Source: Amoebophrya sp. AT5.2 (taxonomy: Eukaryota > Sar > Dinophyceae > Syndiniales > Amoebophryaceae). From it: a stretch of DNA of 41,807 bases. Shown here piece after piece: positions 21,299-31,300 of this stretch. Every line of letters begins with the position of its first letter. The first letter of the stretch is position 1. The stretch covers positions 1 through 41,807 of the forward strand of contig RXOD01003870.1 of assembly GCA_005223375.1 (NCBI GenBank), in the 5' to 3' direction. The translations under genes and the position numbers were made by a program. A model generated the notes under the pieces. That model did no database searches and had not been told where the DNA came from. It saw only the letters and a list, made by a program, of their open reading frames with translations.

Positions 21299-23034
21299 TG
21301 CCGCTGATTCTTTTTCCTGCTCTTGTGCTTGATGCAGCGGTGCTCCTCCCGATTGTGGACGATTGGCGGTCTCAACCGCTCCAGGAGGCTCGATAAGTCG
21401 CGTCAGTTTCGCACAGTCTTGCGATACCGATATTCTTTCCTCTTGGAGGCGGCAACGCTCTTATCGCAAGAGTCGCAGATCGTGTTCTCGGCCTCGTTTG
21501 GTCGCTGGCTGCGGCTAGCTGCTGTAATACATGGGAGCAAACGACGCCGGAGGTAGGAAAAGCAGAAGACCAAGAGAGTAGCTGTATCGTCGTGCTTTCT
21601 TCCGCGAGTTCGAGTCGGCTGGCGCTTGTATTTCGATGTCGCGGCAGCTAGTGCGCTGTCGTGCTGAGAGCCTGCGGCAATATCAAGGCGCCAATATTTC
21701 GATCTTTAAATCGAAGATTATCTGATAAGGAGGAGACGCCAAACTTTCTATAACCGCCACTAGAAGATTTTCGAACAAATACGGAAGTAGAATTCTATTT
21801 AGACACGTCTCACTCAGCACGAGACCAGAATCAGATTCAATTTTGTCGACGTGCCTGTCATGAATTCCGAACTACAAGAATAACTTTTTATATGAATTTA
21901 AATAAGCATGCGCATAAGGCTCGTTTTGCCGCTCTGTGTGAGTGTATTTTTTTTTTTGCATCCCTCGCGTGGGCTTAATATTTTTTGTCCCCGCCTCAGC
22001 CTCTTGTTCTACTACAACGAGTCCAACTTCAACTAGTCTTAGACGCCGTCTGCGTTTGTTTGGTTTGGACCTCGACGTTTCGCTTTGCTGGATCAAAACA
22101 CACGAACTCGGTACCTTGAAAGAATAGCGCAGGAACAAGAACAACCGCAAAATTTTTCAAGAGGAATCTCAAGAAGAACCTTGGACCTGGCGGAGCGTGA
22201 GGGTGAGTGGCAGTCGCAGTTTTCAAGAACTTAAGAGAACTACTATGAGAATGAATGAGCACAATTATCGATGGATACGGGTGATCTCATCTGACGATCT
22301 CTCATGATCATGTCGACATGTTGTCACAGCGGTGGCTGAGAAGGCAGCTTCGCCTTCTCCTCGAGCGTACGCCACACTGGCATCCACAACCGCAAGTTGC
22401 TACAAGCTTTGAAGTACAGGCTAGTTTTATGGTTGTAATCCGTGGCCGCGTCGCATGCTTCTCGGTCGAAGGTGTACAAAGCGATGGAATATACGAGATC
22501 GTACTTATGTTGTAGCAGATTGATACTGATATAGAGTCAGAGTGAACTCGAAGAAATGGTCTCATTCTTATTTCATGATGTTTTTTTCGTCGCAACTACG
22601 CAGCTGCAGGCATGGGAGCAATGTGGTGATGTAACAAAGTAGGTACAGGGAAGAGCGAGTCGTGTACATGAAGCATGTTGAAGTGAGTACGATTCGATTG
22701 TTACAAGAGCAGTCTGAATCAGAATCGTTTTCCAGCAGTTCAAGTTCTTGTTTCTGTCGAAGTACTCAACAGAGCAATCTGGTATACAACGAACAGGAAG
22801 AACCATCAATATCACCAAGCAACAAGAACCTCAACCTCCACAATCACAAGTTATAGCTTGCGTTTGGGGGCCGGGGCTTAGTTTCGCTCCCTTCGTCGCC
22901 CCGGCGCCGGCCTCGGCGCGTTAGTGATAGTGAGGAGTCTATAGTAAGTTTGATGTTATAAAGCAAGTATATCCACATAAGTACCCAGCAGGTCGTCATG
23001 TTCGTCGCAAGTTGTCGTGCTCCCCAGCACAGGT
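21299..23034. other. Intergenic gap between PP2C and the membrane-protein gene
   Basis: About 1.74 kb. Bases 21299-21460 are open in the PP2C frame and may be an unrecognised 5' exon part. A T-rich run lies at 21948-21957. A GC-rich island at about 22866-22922 contains the self-complementary CCGGCGCCGG. No gene, RNA or mobile element is supported. Confidence 0.45.
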
Positions 23035-26000
23035 TCAACTTTTAGTGCACTGTATCGCGTTGGTCTCTGGGAAGGTCTGCGGCCTCAGTAGCGGGTGGGG
23101 GCACAGCAGCACCGACGTGATCACGACTTCCAAGCGGTACACGGGCAGCGGGCATCTCGTCTTGACCAATGCGCTCGAAGAAGATCGACCGTCGAGCCTG
23201 CTTCTTGATCGGGCCGCAATCCTTGTTCTTGCCCCCGCGTCCTGCGGTGTATTTGCTGGAGCTTCTTCTTGGTCGAGCAACTGGTCCAATAATTTTTCAT
23301 CGCTGGCTCTTGCTGCCGTCCCCGCCTCGTCGCCGCCGGACTGCGTCGACTGCTGGCTTTTCTGCTGCGGAGGTTTCGCCACCGGTGTCACGCTCGCCGA
23401 AAACGAACTCGAAGAAGATGAATCGTACCACGCGCCGATACCGTGCGCCTCCAAGAACTCGTCCGACAGCTCGTAGCCGTCCGTGACGAACGCGACGTGC
23501 GTGTGGGAGCCCGTTTCGTCCACCACCCACTCCGGGAGCAGGGGGCAGATGAAGTACACCGCGGAGTGTGGGCAGTTTGTGATCTTGTGCCGCACCGCCG
23601 GGTGTCTTCGCGGGTGGAGGCCGCCGAACACCCGCTTGTAGCCCATGGAGAGCAGCCGTTTCGGCAGGGAGGTCAGCAATTCGCCCTGCTTTTCGTAGGG
23701 CACCACGTACAAGGACTTCTCCCGGTACAAAAACTTCAGCCGCGTGTAGAACGACAGGGCCGTGATCTTGTCGCCGCTGAACGCGTCCGGAGCGGTGAGG
23801 TGGGTGGCCTTGACGGGCTGGTCCACCTGGGAGAGCAGGTTGGAGGCGGACAAGTGCTTGCAGCAGACCGGGTGCGTCGCCTTGGCGACGGCGCGGAGCG
23901 TCCGGCGCTGCTCGCGAATCTGCACGATGTCGTCGTCCACGGTCGAGTCCCGCTGTGGGATTCGCTGTTTCACGTTCTGCTCGGGGCTGTCGTCCTCAGT
24001 CGTCCCGGTCGCATTTTGCCGCTCCGCCGCCGCGAGAGACTTTGCTACCTCCGATTCGCGCAGCTGCAAATCCAGATATTGGAACTGAAGTGGGCCCGAT
24101 CCGCAGAAGCAGCGCACTTCGCCCCCAATTGCACCGTCCTCATCGAAGAACAGTTGCGAGTAGTATCTTTCCCCGGGGTTCTCGTACCCGTCAATATCCA
24201 CAAACGTACGCCCTGGCTCATTTTTCGCAGGAGCTGGAGGCTCCCCTAGTTTCTGGGCTTGCTCTTCACCACCTCCTCCACCATAGTTGCTTCCCTCGTT
24301 GTTCATCTTGTCCGTGTGGAGGTCCCCCTCCGCGCCAGACGGAAAAATCACCTCCTGCAGCGGCAAGAGGCTAAACCTGTCATCGAATGAGCCGAAAGTG
24401 ACGACCTCGGCGCGGACCAGATCTTCGACGGTGAAGGACCCGGTTCCGAAGCAAACCCGGTACTGCAGCGCGCTGTCCGTCGAAAGCTGCAGCGTCTGAC
24501 AGAAGCCCTCCAGCGACATCCAGCGCCGGCGGAGGAACGCTTCAGGGCCCGCAACCGCGACGCCTACACCTGCACGCGCCGTCGGCGTAGTGCAGGTGTA
24601 GGCGTCACGGACCGGGTACTGCGACGGCACCCGCGAGCGAGGAGAACTGGCGTGCGCGTTACCTCGTCCTGGTGAAAAATGGTAAAAAAGGCATAAGTTA
24701 GTATACGTGTTTGTACCTCTACCTACGCAATCATCAATAAAAAATGTTTTAATTTCTTTTTTAGCCGTCAGGAGAACGAGGTCGTTGTTCTTGTTCATAC
24801 CTCCGACAGCCGCAGCAGCTTTCTCTTTCCGGCGCAGCTCTCGAACGACCATTTTTGCTTCGTTCGCTTCCTCGTCTTTCACGAGGTCGTCGATTTCGCC
24901 TTCTTTCGTGGCTTCTTTCCGATTCTGCTCGTCCTGGACACCTGCTTGCACTTGCTGTTGCTCTTGCTGTTGCTTCTTCACGTCCTCTTGGGCAACTTGT
25001 TTTTCAACGTCTGTACCCGGAGCTTTTGCTTCTGTTTCCAACCGCAACGAAGGGGCTCCTGCTTGTTCGGCGGGTTCAGCAGTAGTATTCTCCGCTTCTT
25101 TCTTTTCCGCATCAGTTTCAGTGTGTAGAATCGTTTCGGCGAGAAGGTCCGTTGGCAGCGCCCCCAATTTTGCACCGGTGACGACCCGATAGGGCGGGGT
25201 CTTGTTTGTTTCATTTTCGTCGGCGTCGGCAGAAGCTGATGACGCGTTTGCGCCCGCCCCGAACTTCGTGGAAAAATCCTGACGCGCCGCCGTTGTAGCC
25301 GCGGGCCCTCCGACCGTAGACTCGACCGAGAGGATGGTGACAGGTTTTCCGGCCCCCACCGCACCATGATCACCAGCAGTACGCGGCGCCGCCGCGCCAG
25401 TCACGGCCGCTGCTTTGGGTTTTCGCGTAGACAGGAGCGCCCGCTCATCTGCCATGGTTTCTTCGTCGTGGCCGGCACCTGCAACCTGCGGGTCGGGCAG
25501 CTCCCCGTTTGAGCCGACCTCCACCTCCTGCGTCGTTCCCACTTTTCCGGCGCTTTTCTTGATCTGCTGAAGGATCGCGCGACTGCGGCGGACTTGGGCC
25601 GCATTTTCCAAATCCGACGCCGCTTCGGGCAGGGCTGGTATTGGGCCGAAGAGCACCGAGTGTGTCGGCAGCTGCTGCTGCAGCCTTCGATTTTTGTTCT
25701 TTTCGTGTTCATCAGCCGCGAGTGGACCGTTGTCGCCAGCGTTGTGTTTTCCGGCATCCGGATGAGGATTCGCCCTCCCGCCGTCGTGAAGCAGCAGACC
25801 ACTCGCGGTGGGGTCCAACTCCACTCGCCTGTCACTGTTTCGCCCGCTCGCAGAAGAAAAGCGATTGTCGGCAGCTGCTCCGCCGGCCTCAACATCCGTA
25901 TGATCCGCCGAAATCGAAAACAGCTGTACGATGTGCCGGTCGGTTTTCGCTGTTGCCAGGCGAATGCCCGTCAGCGCTGTCGTCGCAAAGAGCAAGGAAA

Positions 26001-26100
26001 AGTACATCAGACCAAACACGGTCTTCAACGCACCGTTGATGTTGATGTTGCCAAACCTGCTCAACATCAACGGCGCTTTCAAGAACCACGTCAAGGACAT
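23035..26100 (-). CDS. Single-pass membrane protein of unknown function
   Basis: The frame is open for 1021 codons from ATG 26100. A likely intron of 132 bases (24800-24669) lies inside it. Its donor is GTATGA; a branch-like TACTAAC, a pyrimidine tract and CACCAG follow. Removing it leaves 977 residues in the same frame. Residues 28-46 (VFGLMYFSLLFATTALTGI) form one hydrophobic segment preceded by Lys/Arg, suggesting a type II signal anchor. Residues 50-430 are acidic, low-complexity linker with a Gln-rich patch. The second half is structured, with several Cys residues (RVCFG, VRCFCGSG, HPVCCKH, NCPHSAVYFICPLL) and aromatic-rich strands, compatible with a lumenal or extracellular domain. I recognise no family. 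The end is again disordered (Ser run, QQKSQQSTQ). Confidence 0.6.
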   Translation of the reverse strand: MSLTWFLKAPLMLSRFGNININGALKTVFGLMYFSLLFATTALTGIRLATAKTDRHIVQLFSISADHTDVEAGGAAADNRFSSASGRNSDRRVELDPTASGLLLHDGGRANPHPDAGKHNAGDNGPLAADEHEKNKNRRLQQQLPTHSVLFGPIPALPEAASDLENAAQVRRSRAILQQIKKSAGKVGTTQEVEVGSNGELPDPQVAGAGHDEETMADERALLSTRKPKAAAVTGAAAPRTAGDHGAVGAGKPVTILSVESTVGGPAATTAARQDFSTKFGAGANASSASADADENETNKTPPYRVVTGAKLGALPTDLLAETILHTETDAEKKEAENTTAEPAEQAGAPSLRLETEAKAPGTDVEKQVAQEDVKKQQQEQQQVQAGVQDEQNRKEATKEGEIDDLVKDEEANEAKMVVRELRRKEKAAAAVGGMNKNNDLVLLTAKKEIKTFFIDDCVGRGTNTYTNLCLFYHFSPGRGNAHASSPRSRVPSQYPVRDAYTCTTPTARAGVGVAVAGPEAFLRRRWMSLEGFCQTLQLSTDSALQYRVCFGTGSFTVEDLVRAEVVTFGSFDDRFSLLPLQEVIFPSGAEGDLHTDKMNNEGSNYGGGGGEEQAQKLGEPPAPAKNEPGRTFVDIDGYENPGERYYSQLFFDEDGAIGGEVRCFCGSGPLQFQYLDLQLRESEVAKSLAAAERQNATGTTEDDSPEQNVKQRIPQRDSTVDDDIVQIREQRRTLRAVAKATHPVCCKHLSASNLLSQVDQPVKATHLTAPDAFSGDKITALSFYTRLKFLYREKSLYVVPYEKQGELLTSLPKRLLSMGYKRVFGGLHPRRHPAVRHKITNCPHSAVYFICPLLPEWVVDETGSHTHVAFVTDGYELSDEFLEAHGIGAWYDSSSSSSFSASVTPVAKPPQQKSQQSTQSGGDEAGTAARASDEKLLDQLLDQEEAPANTPQDAGARTRIAARSRSRLDGRSSSSALVKTRCPLPVYRLEVVITSVLLCPHPLLRPQTFPETNAIQCTKS
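24669..24800 (-). other. Stop-free 132-base intron predicted in the membrane-protein gene
   Basis: GTATGA donor, TACTAAC branch-like sequence, T-rich tract and CACCAG acceptor in phase 1. The 44 codons are AT-rich compared with flanking exons and contain no in-frame stop. There is no family alignment to confirm that it is removed. Confidence 0.6.
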
Positions 26101-26259
26101 CGATTTTTTTATCGAATATCAAGTTGCCGCGCCGCGTGTATGTTGACGACGATGCTCTGGAGGATCTGGTCACTGCTCGTAAGGCCAAGGAACAACTGCA
26201 CTAGCACTTAGCTGCCATTGATGGAAGAAGAGTCCTCAGTCGAAGTAGAAGTTAGATTC

Positions 26260-26445
26260 CTATAGCGAGGCAGACTGCAAAAGCTCGAGCTCCTTTGGAA
26301 AGACAAACACGACCACGGAACGGCCCCCTGAAGATGAACGTAGATCACAGCAGCTCAGCGCCGTGCTTGACGCCAACATTGAGATCCGCTTGCGCAGATT
26401 GAAGAATATCCCGCCGAAGGCAGCGACGATCACAACGAGTCCCAT
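26260..26445 (-). CDS. Possible 61-residue small membrane ORF
   Basis: An ATG at 26445 opens a 61-codon frame ending at TAG 26260. It starts MGLVVIVAAFGGIFFNLRKR, a hydrophobic helix followed by basic residues, as in a signal anchor. Its base composition is nearer to that of coding exons than to the AT-rich flank. It lies 159 bases upstream of the membrane-protein start codon. It could be a small protein, a leader ORF, or an unrecognised first exon. There is no family match and the call is weak. Confidence 0.25.
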   Translation of the reverse strand: MGLVVIVAAFGGIFFNLRKRISMLASSTALSCCDLRSSSGGRSVVVFVFPKELELLQSASL

Positions 26446-27009
26446 CAACTCCAACACACAGCCACGATTATTTCAGCTAGGAAAGCGAAAGACATTTGAT
26501 TTAGATAAAGGATCCAAATATTGAACAAGAAGTAGAAAACGAGCACGAACTACTATCTAAGCACAAGCAGTGAAGTATATTAAAAATAAAAATGCGTGAA
26601 CCCCTACCCCGACCTACGTACGCATGCCCACGATCGGCCATTTAACATAGAAATCACGATGGAGCGGACCTTGATCTTCCGTGCTCTGTCTGCAAACCCG
26701 CCGGGGCTATGTAATCCGCATAGCCATGCATACGCATACAACAAGTCTGAAGAAGTACAAGGAAAAGATTGCTGAGCGCATACAACAAGTACAACTTAAC
26801 TGCGGTCCGGTGGTCGTGATGTAAATTATACTGTTACTGACACTGCCCCTCACTGTTGCAAGGTCCGTACCCGTCGACTTTTCTTTTCGGCTTCGAACCC
26901 ACTTGCGTTTGAGTTATGTTTCAACAGATTTTTGTGCCGTGCATGGTCACTTGCCTCCTGTAAGGGTAACTAAGGAAAAAAACAAAGACCATCTTCAAGA
27001 CTTCATTGG

Positions 27010-27130
27010 TTGATTGAATGGCTTGCCCAACTTGGCGGAAAGGTTCACAGCACTACGAGCGAAGCTCGATTTTCGTGCCGACGATTTTTCACAACGTCCT
27101 TACTGTGTTCAACAGCTTCACACTGCGCAC
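27010..27130 (+). repeat. Copy A of a diverged dispersed repeat
   Basis: Three blocks, TTGATTGA (27010), GTTCACAGCACTACG (27043-27057) and CAGCTTCACA (27113), occur in the same order and at nearly the same spacing as at 39280-39393. Sequence between the blocks has diverged. It may be a remnant of a dispersed element. Confidence 0.4.
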
Positions 27131-28162
27131 AGACGCACAGCACATATATGCTATGAAATTGCGAATGCGATTGCCATGATCGATCTATGGTTGCGCTTGC
27201 GTTTGCTCACTTCAGTAGACCACGTGGCGGTGGCCATGACCGTGAGATGACTACGAGTACAGTAGAGTCAATAAACATGCTGCAAGCACCAGCACGCACT
27301 TTATGAATGTGGTTGACCATTTTGGCTTGCTTGCGGTATCTATGTATGTATCGTATGGGTATGGATAACGGCGCTTGGGCCTGGTACGGTGAATTTTGAT
27401 GCATTTTCTTCATCGATCACGATCTTCACACGTGGTCTTTCTGTTTGTTAGCATCAAACCGTACCATTACCAAGATGAACGCCGATGAACTACATCACCT
27501 CGCACTTGGAGCCGTCGCCTACTCCTGGCTGTTGAGACTGACACTGAGAGACTACGAACAAGCTGTACTAGCTCAAGCTTCGTAGTATCACGGAAAATTG
27601 CTCAAAAAACACCTAAGTACGTGAAAGAAAGATCATGATTCTACTCTTACCTCGGGGCGATCATGGCGGCAGCCCTCTATCCTAATCCTACTACTGCAAC
27701 TGCTCCTACATGCTACTCTCTCAGATAGAAAAAAGCATCTGAGTCCTGTCTTGGTCTTGCGTTCCAGCACGATCCGCAGCTTTCTTGGTAATTTGGAGTT
27801 TACACAATCGCGTGGTTTATCCAAAGAACTCATAGGATAGCCGTACTTTATGTTCTTAGATCTTCTCCTTGTAAGTGCTTCTGCTTGCGCTTGATGAACG
27901 ATGGAAAATTTGACCACGAGTCATCTAATGATGAAGAACTTTTCATCTGTCTTTCTTTTACGCATGGACATGGTAGGGTCCAAATCACAGACAGATAGGC
28001 CGCTCAGAAGATAAAGGGCTCGGAGTTTCACTGGCTGAGTCGAGATCTTCGCGCGTTCCCACCACGTCGACGCGTTCATCAAATTCAAAACGTGAGCCTG
28101 GCGGTCGTTCTATACTACCCGTTTGGTTTAAGAAAGTATGTTCTTGCTTGGGAATTATCTTT

Positions 28163-28215
28163 TCTATCACCTCATCATCTCCTGTCACCTCATTTAAGTA
28201 ATCTATCACCTCATC
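28163..28215. repeat. Pair of 14-base direct repeats
   Basis: TCTATCACCTCATC occurs at 28163-28176 and 28202-28215. A partial copy (GTCACCTCAT) lies at 28184-28193 between them. They sit about 150-200 bases beyond the glutamate synthase stop codon, probably in its 3' untranslated or flanking region. Confidence 0.7.
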
Positions 28216-28359
28216 TTTTCGAAGAAAGTAGATGCGTACTGCTTCTACTTCCACGTTCGTACTACCTGAACCTGATGACTGCTGTTAAAAACCTGGTAGA
28301 CGTGGCAGATTTTTTCCGAAGAGCAATCGAGTCACCCTAAAATCAGTGAAGAAGGGCAT

Positions 28360-31300
28360 CTAGCTTCGCGAGCTTTTCATCGCGACGATGGCCAGCAAGC
28401 CCGCGAGCGCGATGTTTGATACCACCGACACTCCAATGCCCATCATGAGCATCTGCCTATCGCGTTCCGCTGCGTCTTCTCTACGCCGGTTCTTCCTACT
28501 GCGCTTGCTTTTCCTTCTGCTGGCGCTTCTTCTGCTTCGTTCAGCCTTGTCGTCTTCCGAAGAGGACGAGGAAGTTTCCGAATCATCTTCGTCTGCTTCG
28601 CGGCGCGCCTTTTTTGAGCGCTTGGACGACGGAGATTTTCGGTTCGTTTCTTTCTCTGCGTCTTCCCTTGCTGCATCCGCGAGAATTGTCGTCGCGTTTT
28701 TCTCCTTGATCATTTTGTCAAGAGCCGCGGCGCGCGGCGACGCCCGCGGTGTCGGCGACGGCACTTCTTCGTCGATGTTCGCTAGCGTCAGTTGTAGTTT
28801 TCCCCCGGCACCACCCGGTGCGCTCGACGAGGACGTAGTAGTTTTTTCTTTTTCTACAACCACAGCCGTCGTTCCCGCTGGGGGCGTCGTTACACCGTCG
28901 TCCGCCTGCACGAATCCCCGCTCGAACCCTTCGGAGATCTGCGGTTTCTTCATCTTGCGCTTCTTTCGGTAGCTCTGCTCGTTGCTCTCCAGCACGTCGG
29001 CGCGGGTGTACAAAGCAGGGTTTTGCGCCAGCGGAATGCAGCGCGGCAGCGCGGACAGCCCTCGGTTGAACAGGTTTTCCTCCGCGTTCCCGCGCACCAT
29101 GTCCTTCGCGAGCAGGTACTCATCGATGCGATTCGCGACGTCCCGGCCCTCGGCAATCGCGGTAACCACCAGACTGGCACCACGGCGGCAGTCGCCAGCG
29201 AAGAACACGTTGGCGCCCAGGAAGTAACCGTCCTGCTCGACCTGATCAAACACCGGCCTGTTTGCACTTGCCGGTTTGCCGTCGCTCGTAATACCGGACG
29301 CATTGTTTTTCGCATCTGCCGCGCTCGATGGCGTTGAAGGGGACAGGATTCCAGAGAGGACCCCTCCGCCGATCGTCTGGTTCGGCCCACTCGCGGACAG
29401 GGTTTGCTCGAACAGCGAATTCGGCCTTAGCGAAAGAGTCGGGTTCGCGATTTTCTCCGCCCCCATGAAGCCAATCGCGAGGAACACGTAGTCGGCCGGG
29501 TAGTCCTTCTCGACCTCCTGGCCTGTGCGCTTTCCGTCACTGTTCATAATTTCCTGGAGTACGCGTACCTTGCACACGTTCTTTCCGGATTTCTCCGCGA
29601 TAAATTCGCGCGTCTTCACGCAGTACGCTCTTGGGTCTGATCCCGTCGCCGCGATGTATTCTTCGTGCGCGTAGTCCGTCCGCGTAACGTCCGCCCAGGA
29701 CGGCCACGGCGTGTGCGCTGGTCGTTGCTCGCTCGCGGGCGGCCGGCGGGAAAACTGGGTGACGGATTTCGCACCCTGGCGAATCGCCGTGCCGATCACG
29801 TCTACAGCCGTATCGCCGCCACCGATCACCACCACGTCTTTATCCGCACAGTCGAACGCGCGCTCAATCTTCCCGCGGTCGGCAAGGTTGTTCTCGGAAT
29901 CCGTCCTCGCGGCCATGCTCAAGCTCATGCCCAAGTCCGTGTTGCTGCCGTGCGGTGTCAGCGAATACCTGTTCTGGTTGATCACAACCCCACTGGAGCT
30001 GACGGTGGAAATTCCGGACAGCGTGTAGTTGTACCGCTGGTCGTCGGTCAGAAAGTCCATCGCCTGCGCGATGTTCCCAAGGTCGTGCCCCTTGAGACTC
30101 CTGTCCAGCTTGCGCGCCGCCGCTGCGCCAGTCGAAAACAAAATCGCGTCGTAGTTGCTGCAGATGGTGGGAAGGTCGAAATTCACGGTCGTGCCGACGT
30201 TTACGTTCGCGATGAAAGTGATGCCCTCCTGTCGCATCAATTCGATGCGGCGCACGACTTTGCGCTTCTCGAGTTTCATGTTGGGGATGCCGTAAAACAG
30301 CAGCCCCCCGAACTGGTCCTCGCGCTCCAATACGGTCACCTGGTGCCCCGCGCGGTTCAGTTGCTGCGCAGCGGCAAGGCCGCAGGGGCCGCTGCCCACA
30401 ATGGCGACCTTCTTCTTCGTGCGGTAAACTGGTTGCTTTGGCGTTACCCAGCCCATCTGGAAGCCCTTGTCAATGATGGCGTTCTCGATGCTCTTAATCG
30501 TTACGGGACCTTCGTTGATGCCCAAAACGCAAGCCTCCTCGCATGGCGCCGGGCAAGTGGTCCCCGTGAACTCGGGGAAGTTGTTCGTATCCAACAGCCG
30601 CTCCAGAGCCCGCTTCCAGTCGTCCTCGTGGACTAAACTGTTCCAAACGGGTATTCGGTTGGCGAGCGGGCAGCCGCCGCCGCCCTGGTTCGGGAATTGG
30701 CACGTCGGGGTGCCGCAGTTCATGCACCTCGAGGCTTGTGTGCGCACCAGGTTTAGTGCGCGCGTGCTGGCCGTCGTTTTTCCGCCCGCGTAGATCTCCT
30801 CGGAATCGAGCAGCCGGTCCTTCGGGTGCCGGTAGCCGGGGGTCTTCCGCTGGTAGAGGTGAAAGCCCTTGCGCTTTGTCGGCAGCGTGACTGCGGTTTC
30901 GCGGAGATGTGCAGATGCCATCACATCCTCTACGTCGGAGATGATCTGCAGGTACTGCTTTTTCGGTGGCGCAACGATCAAAGGCACGATTGCGGATGTG
31001 CCGTCAGCTGATGCTGTCGACGACGACGCGGCAGAATCCTTTCGCTTCTTCTTCAGCGATTTTGCTTTCATCTCCGGACTGATATCAGAGCTCGCGGCGC
31101 CTCCTACCGCGGCAATATCTGGAGCAGACCCAGAATGAGGAAGAATCTCGCCGACAACTGCAGAGGCCGGCGTCTCTCCGCCTTCTGTGTTTTCGGCCTC
31201 GTTTGTACTGTCCTCGACCGAGTCCGCCGATGAAGCTGTGGTCGGAGTCGACTCCCCCCGCAGCTTGCTTTCCACCTTCCGCCACTTCGGCCCGTTCAGA

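Larger units (their letters stand above)
26101..28359. other. Long intergenic gap downstream of glutamate synthase
   Basis: About 2.26 kb, AT-rich. It contains the possible small ORF 26260-26445, a 7-bp hairpin at 26705-26725 (GGCTATG / CATAGCC), one copy of a diverged repeat (27010-27130), and direct repeats of TCTATCACCTCATC at 28163 and 28202. A minus-strand frame at 27985-28251 reads plausibly but starts with GTG and contains those repeats, so it is not called. Confidence 0.45.

Noticed and set aside
24669..24726. A shorter 58-base intron (donor GTAGGTAG) in the membrane-protein gene
   Set aside because: Using it shifts the frame into an immediate stop; the 132-base version keeps phase and frame.
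26705..26725. 7-bp hairpin with 7-base loop, considered as an anticodon arm or terminator
   Set aside because: The loop lacks the T33 expected in an anticodon loop, no other tRNA arms are found, and hairpin terminators are not expected for nuclear genes.
26889..26900. tRNA B-box-like GGGTTCGAAGCC on the minus strand
   Set aside because: Flanking bases do not form a T-arm stem, and no D-arm or acceptor pairing is found upstream.
27317..27327. CCATTTTGGCT, an 11-base match to part of the dinoflagellate spliced leader
   Set aside because: It is on the plus strand, opposite to all genes; the remaining leader bases do not match, and one such match by chance is plausible.
27985..28251. Minus-strand frame of 89 codons downstream of glutamate synthase
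   Set aside because: It has no ATG start, contains short direct repeats and matches no family; it could be flanking DNA open by chance.
29665..30636. Plus-strand open frame of 323 codons inside glutamate synthase
   Set aside because: Antisense shadow of the NAD(P)H/FAD-binding small-subunit region.
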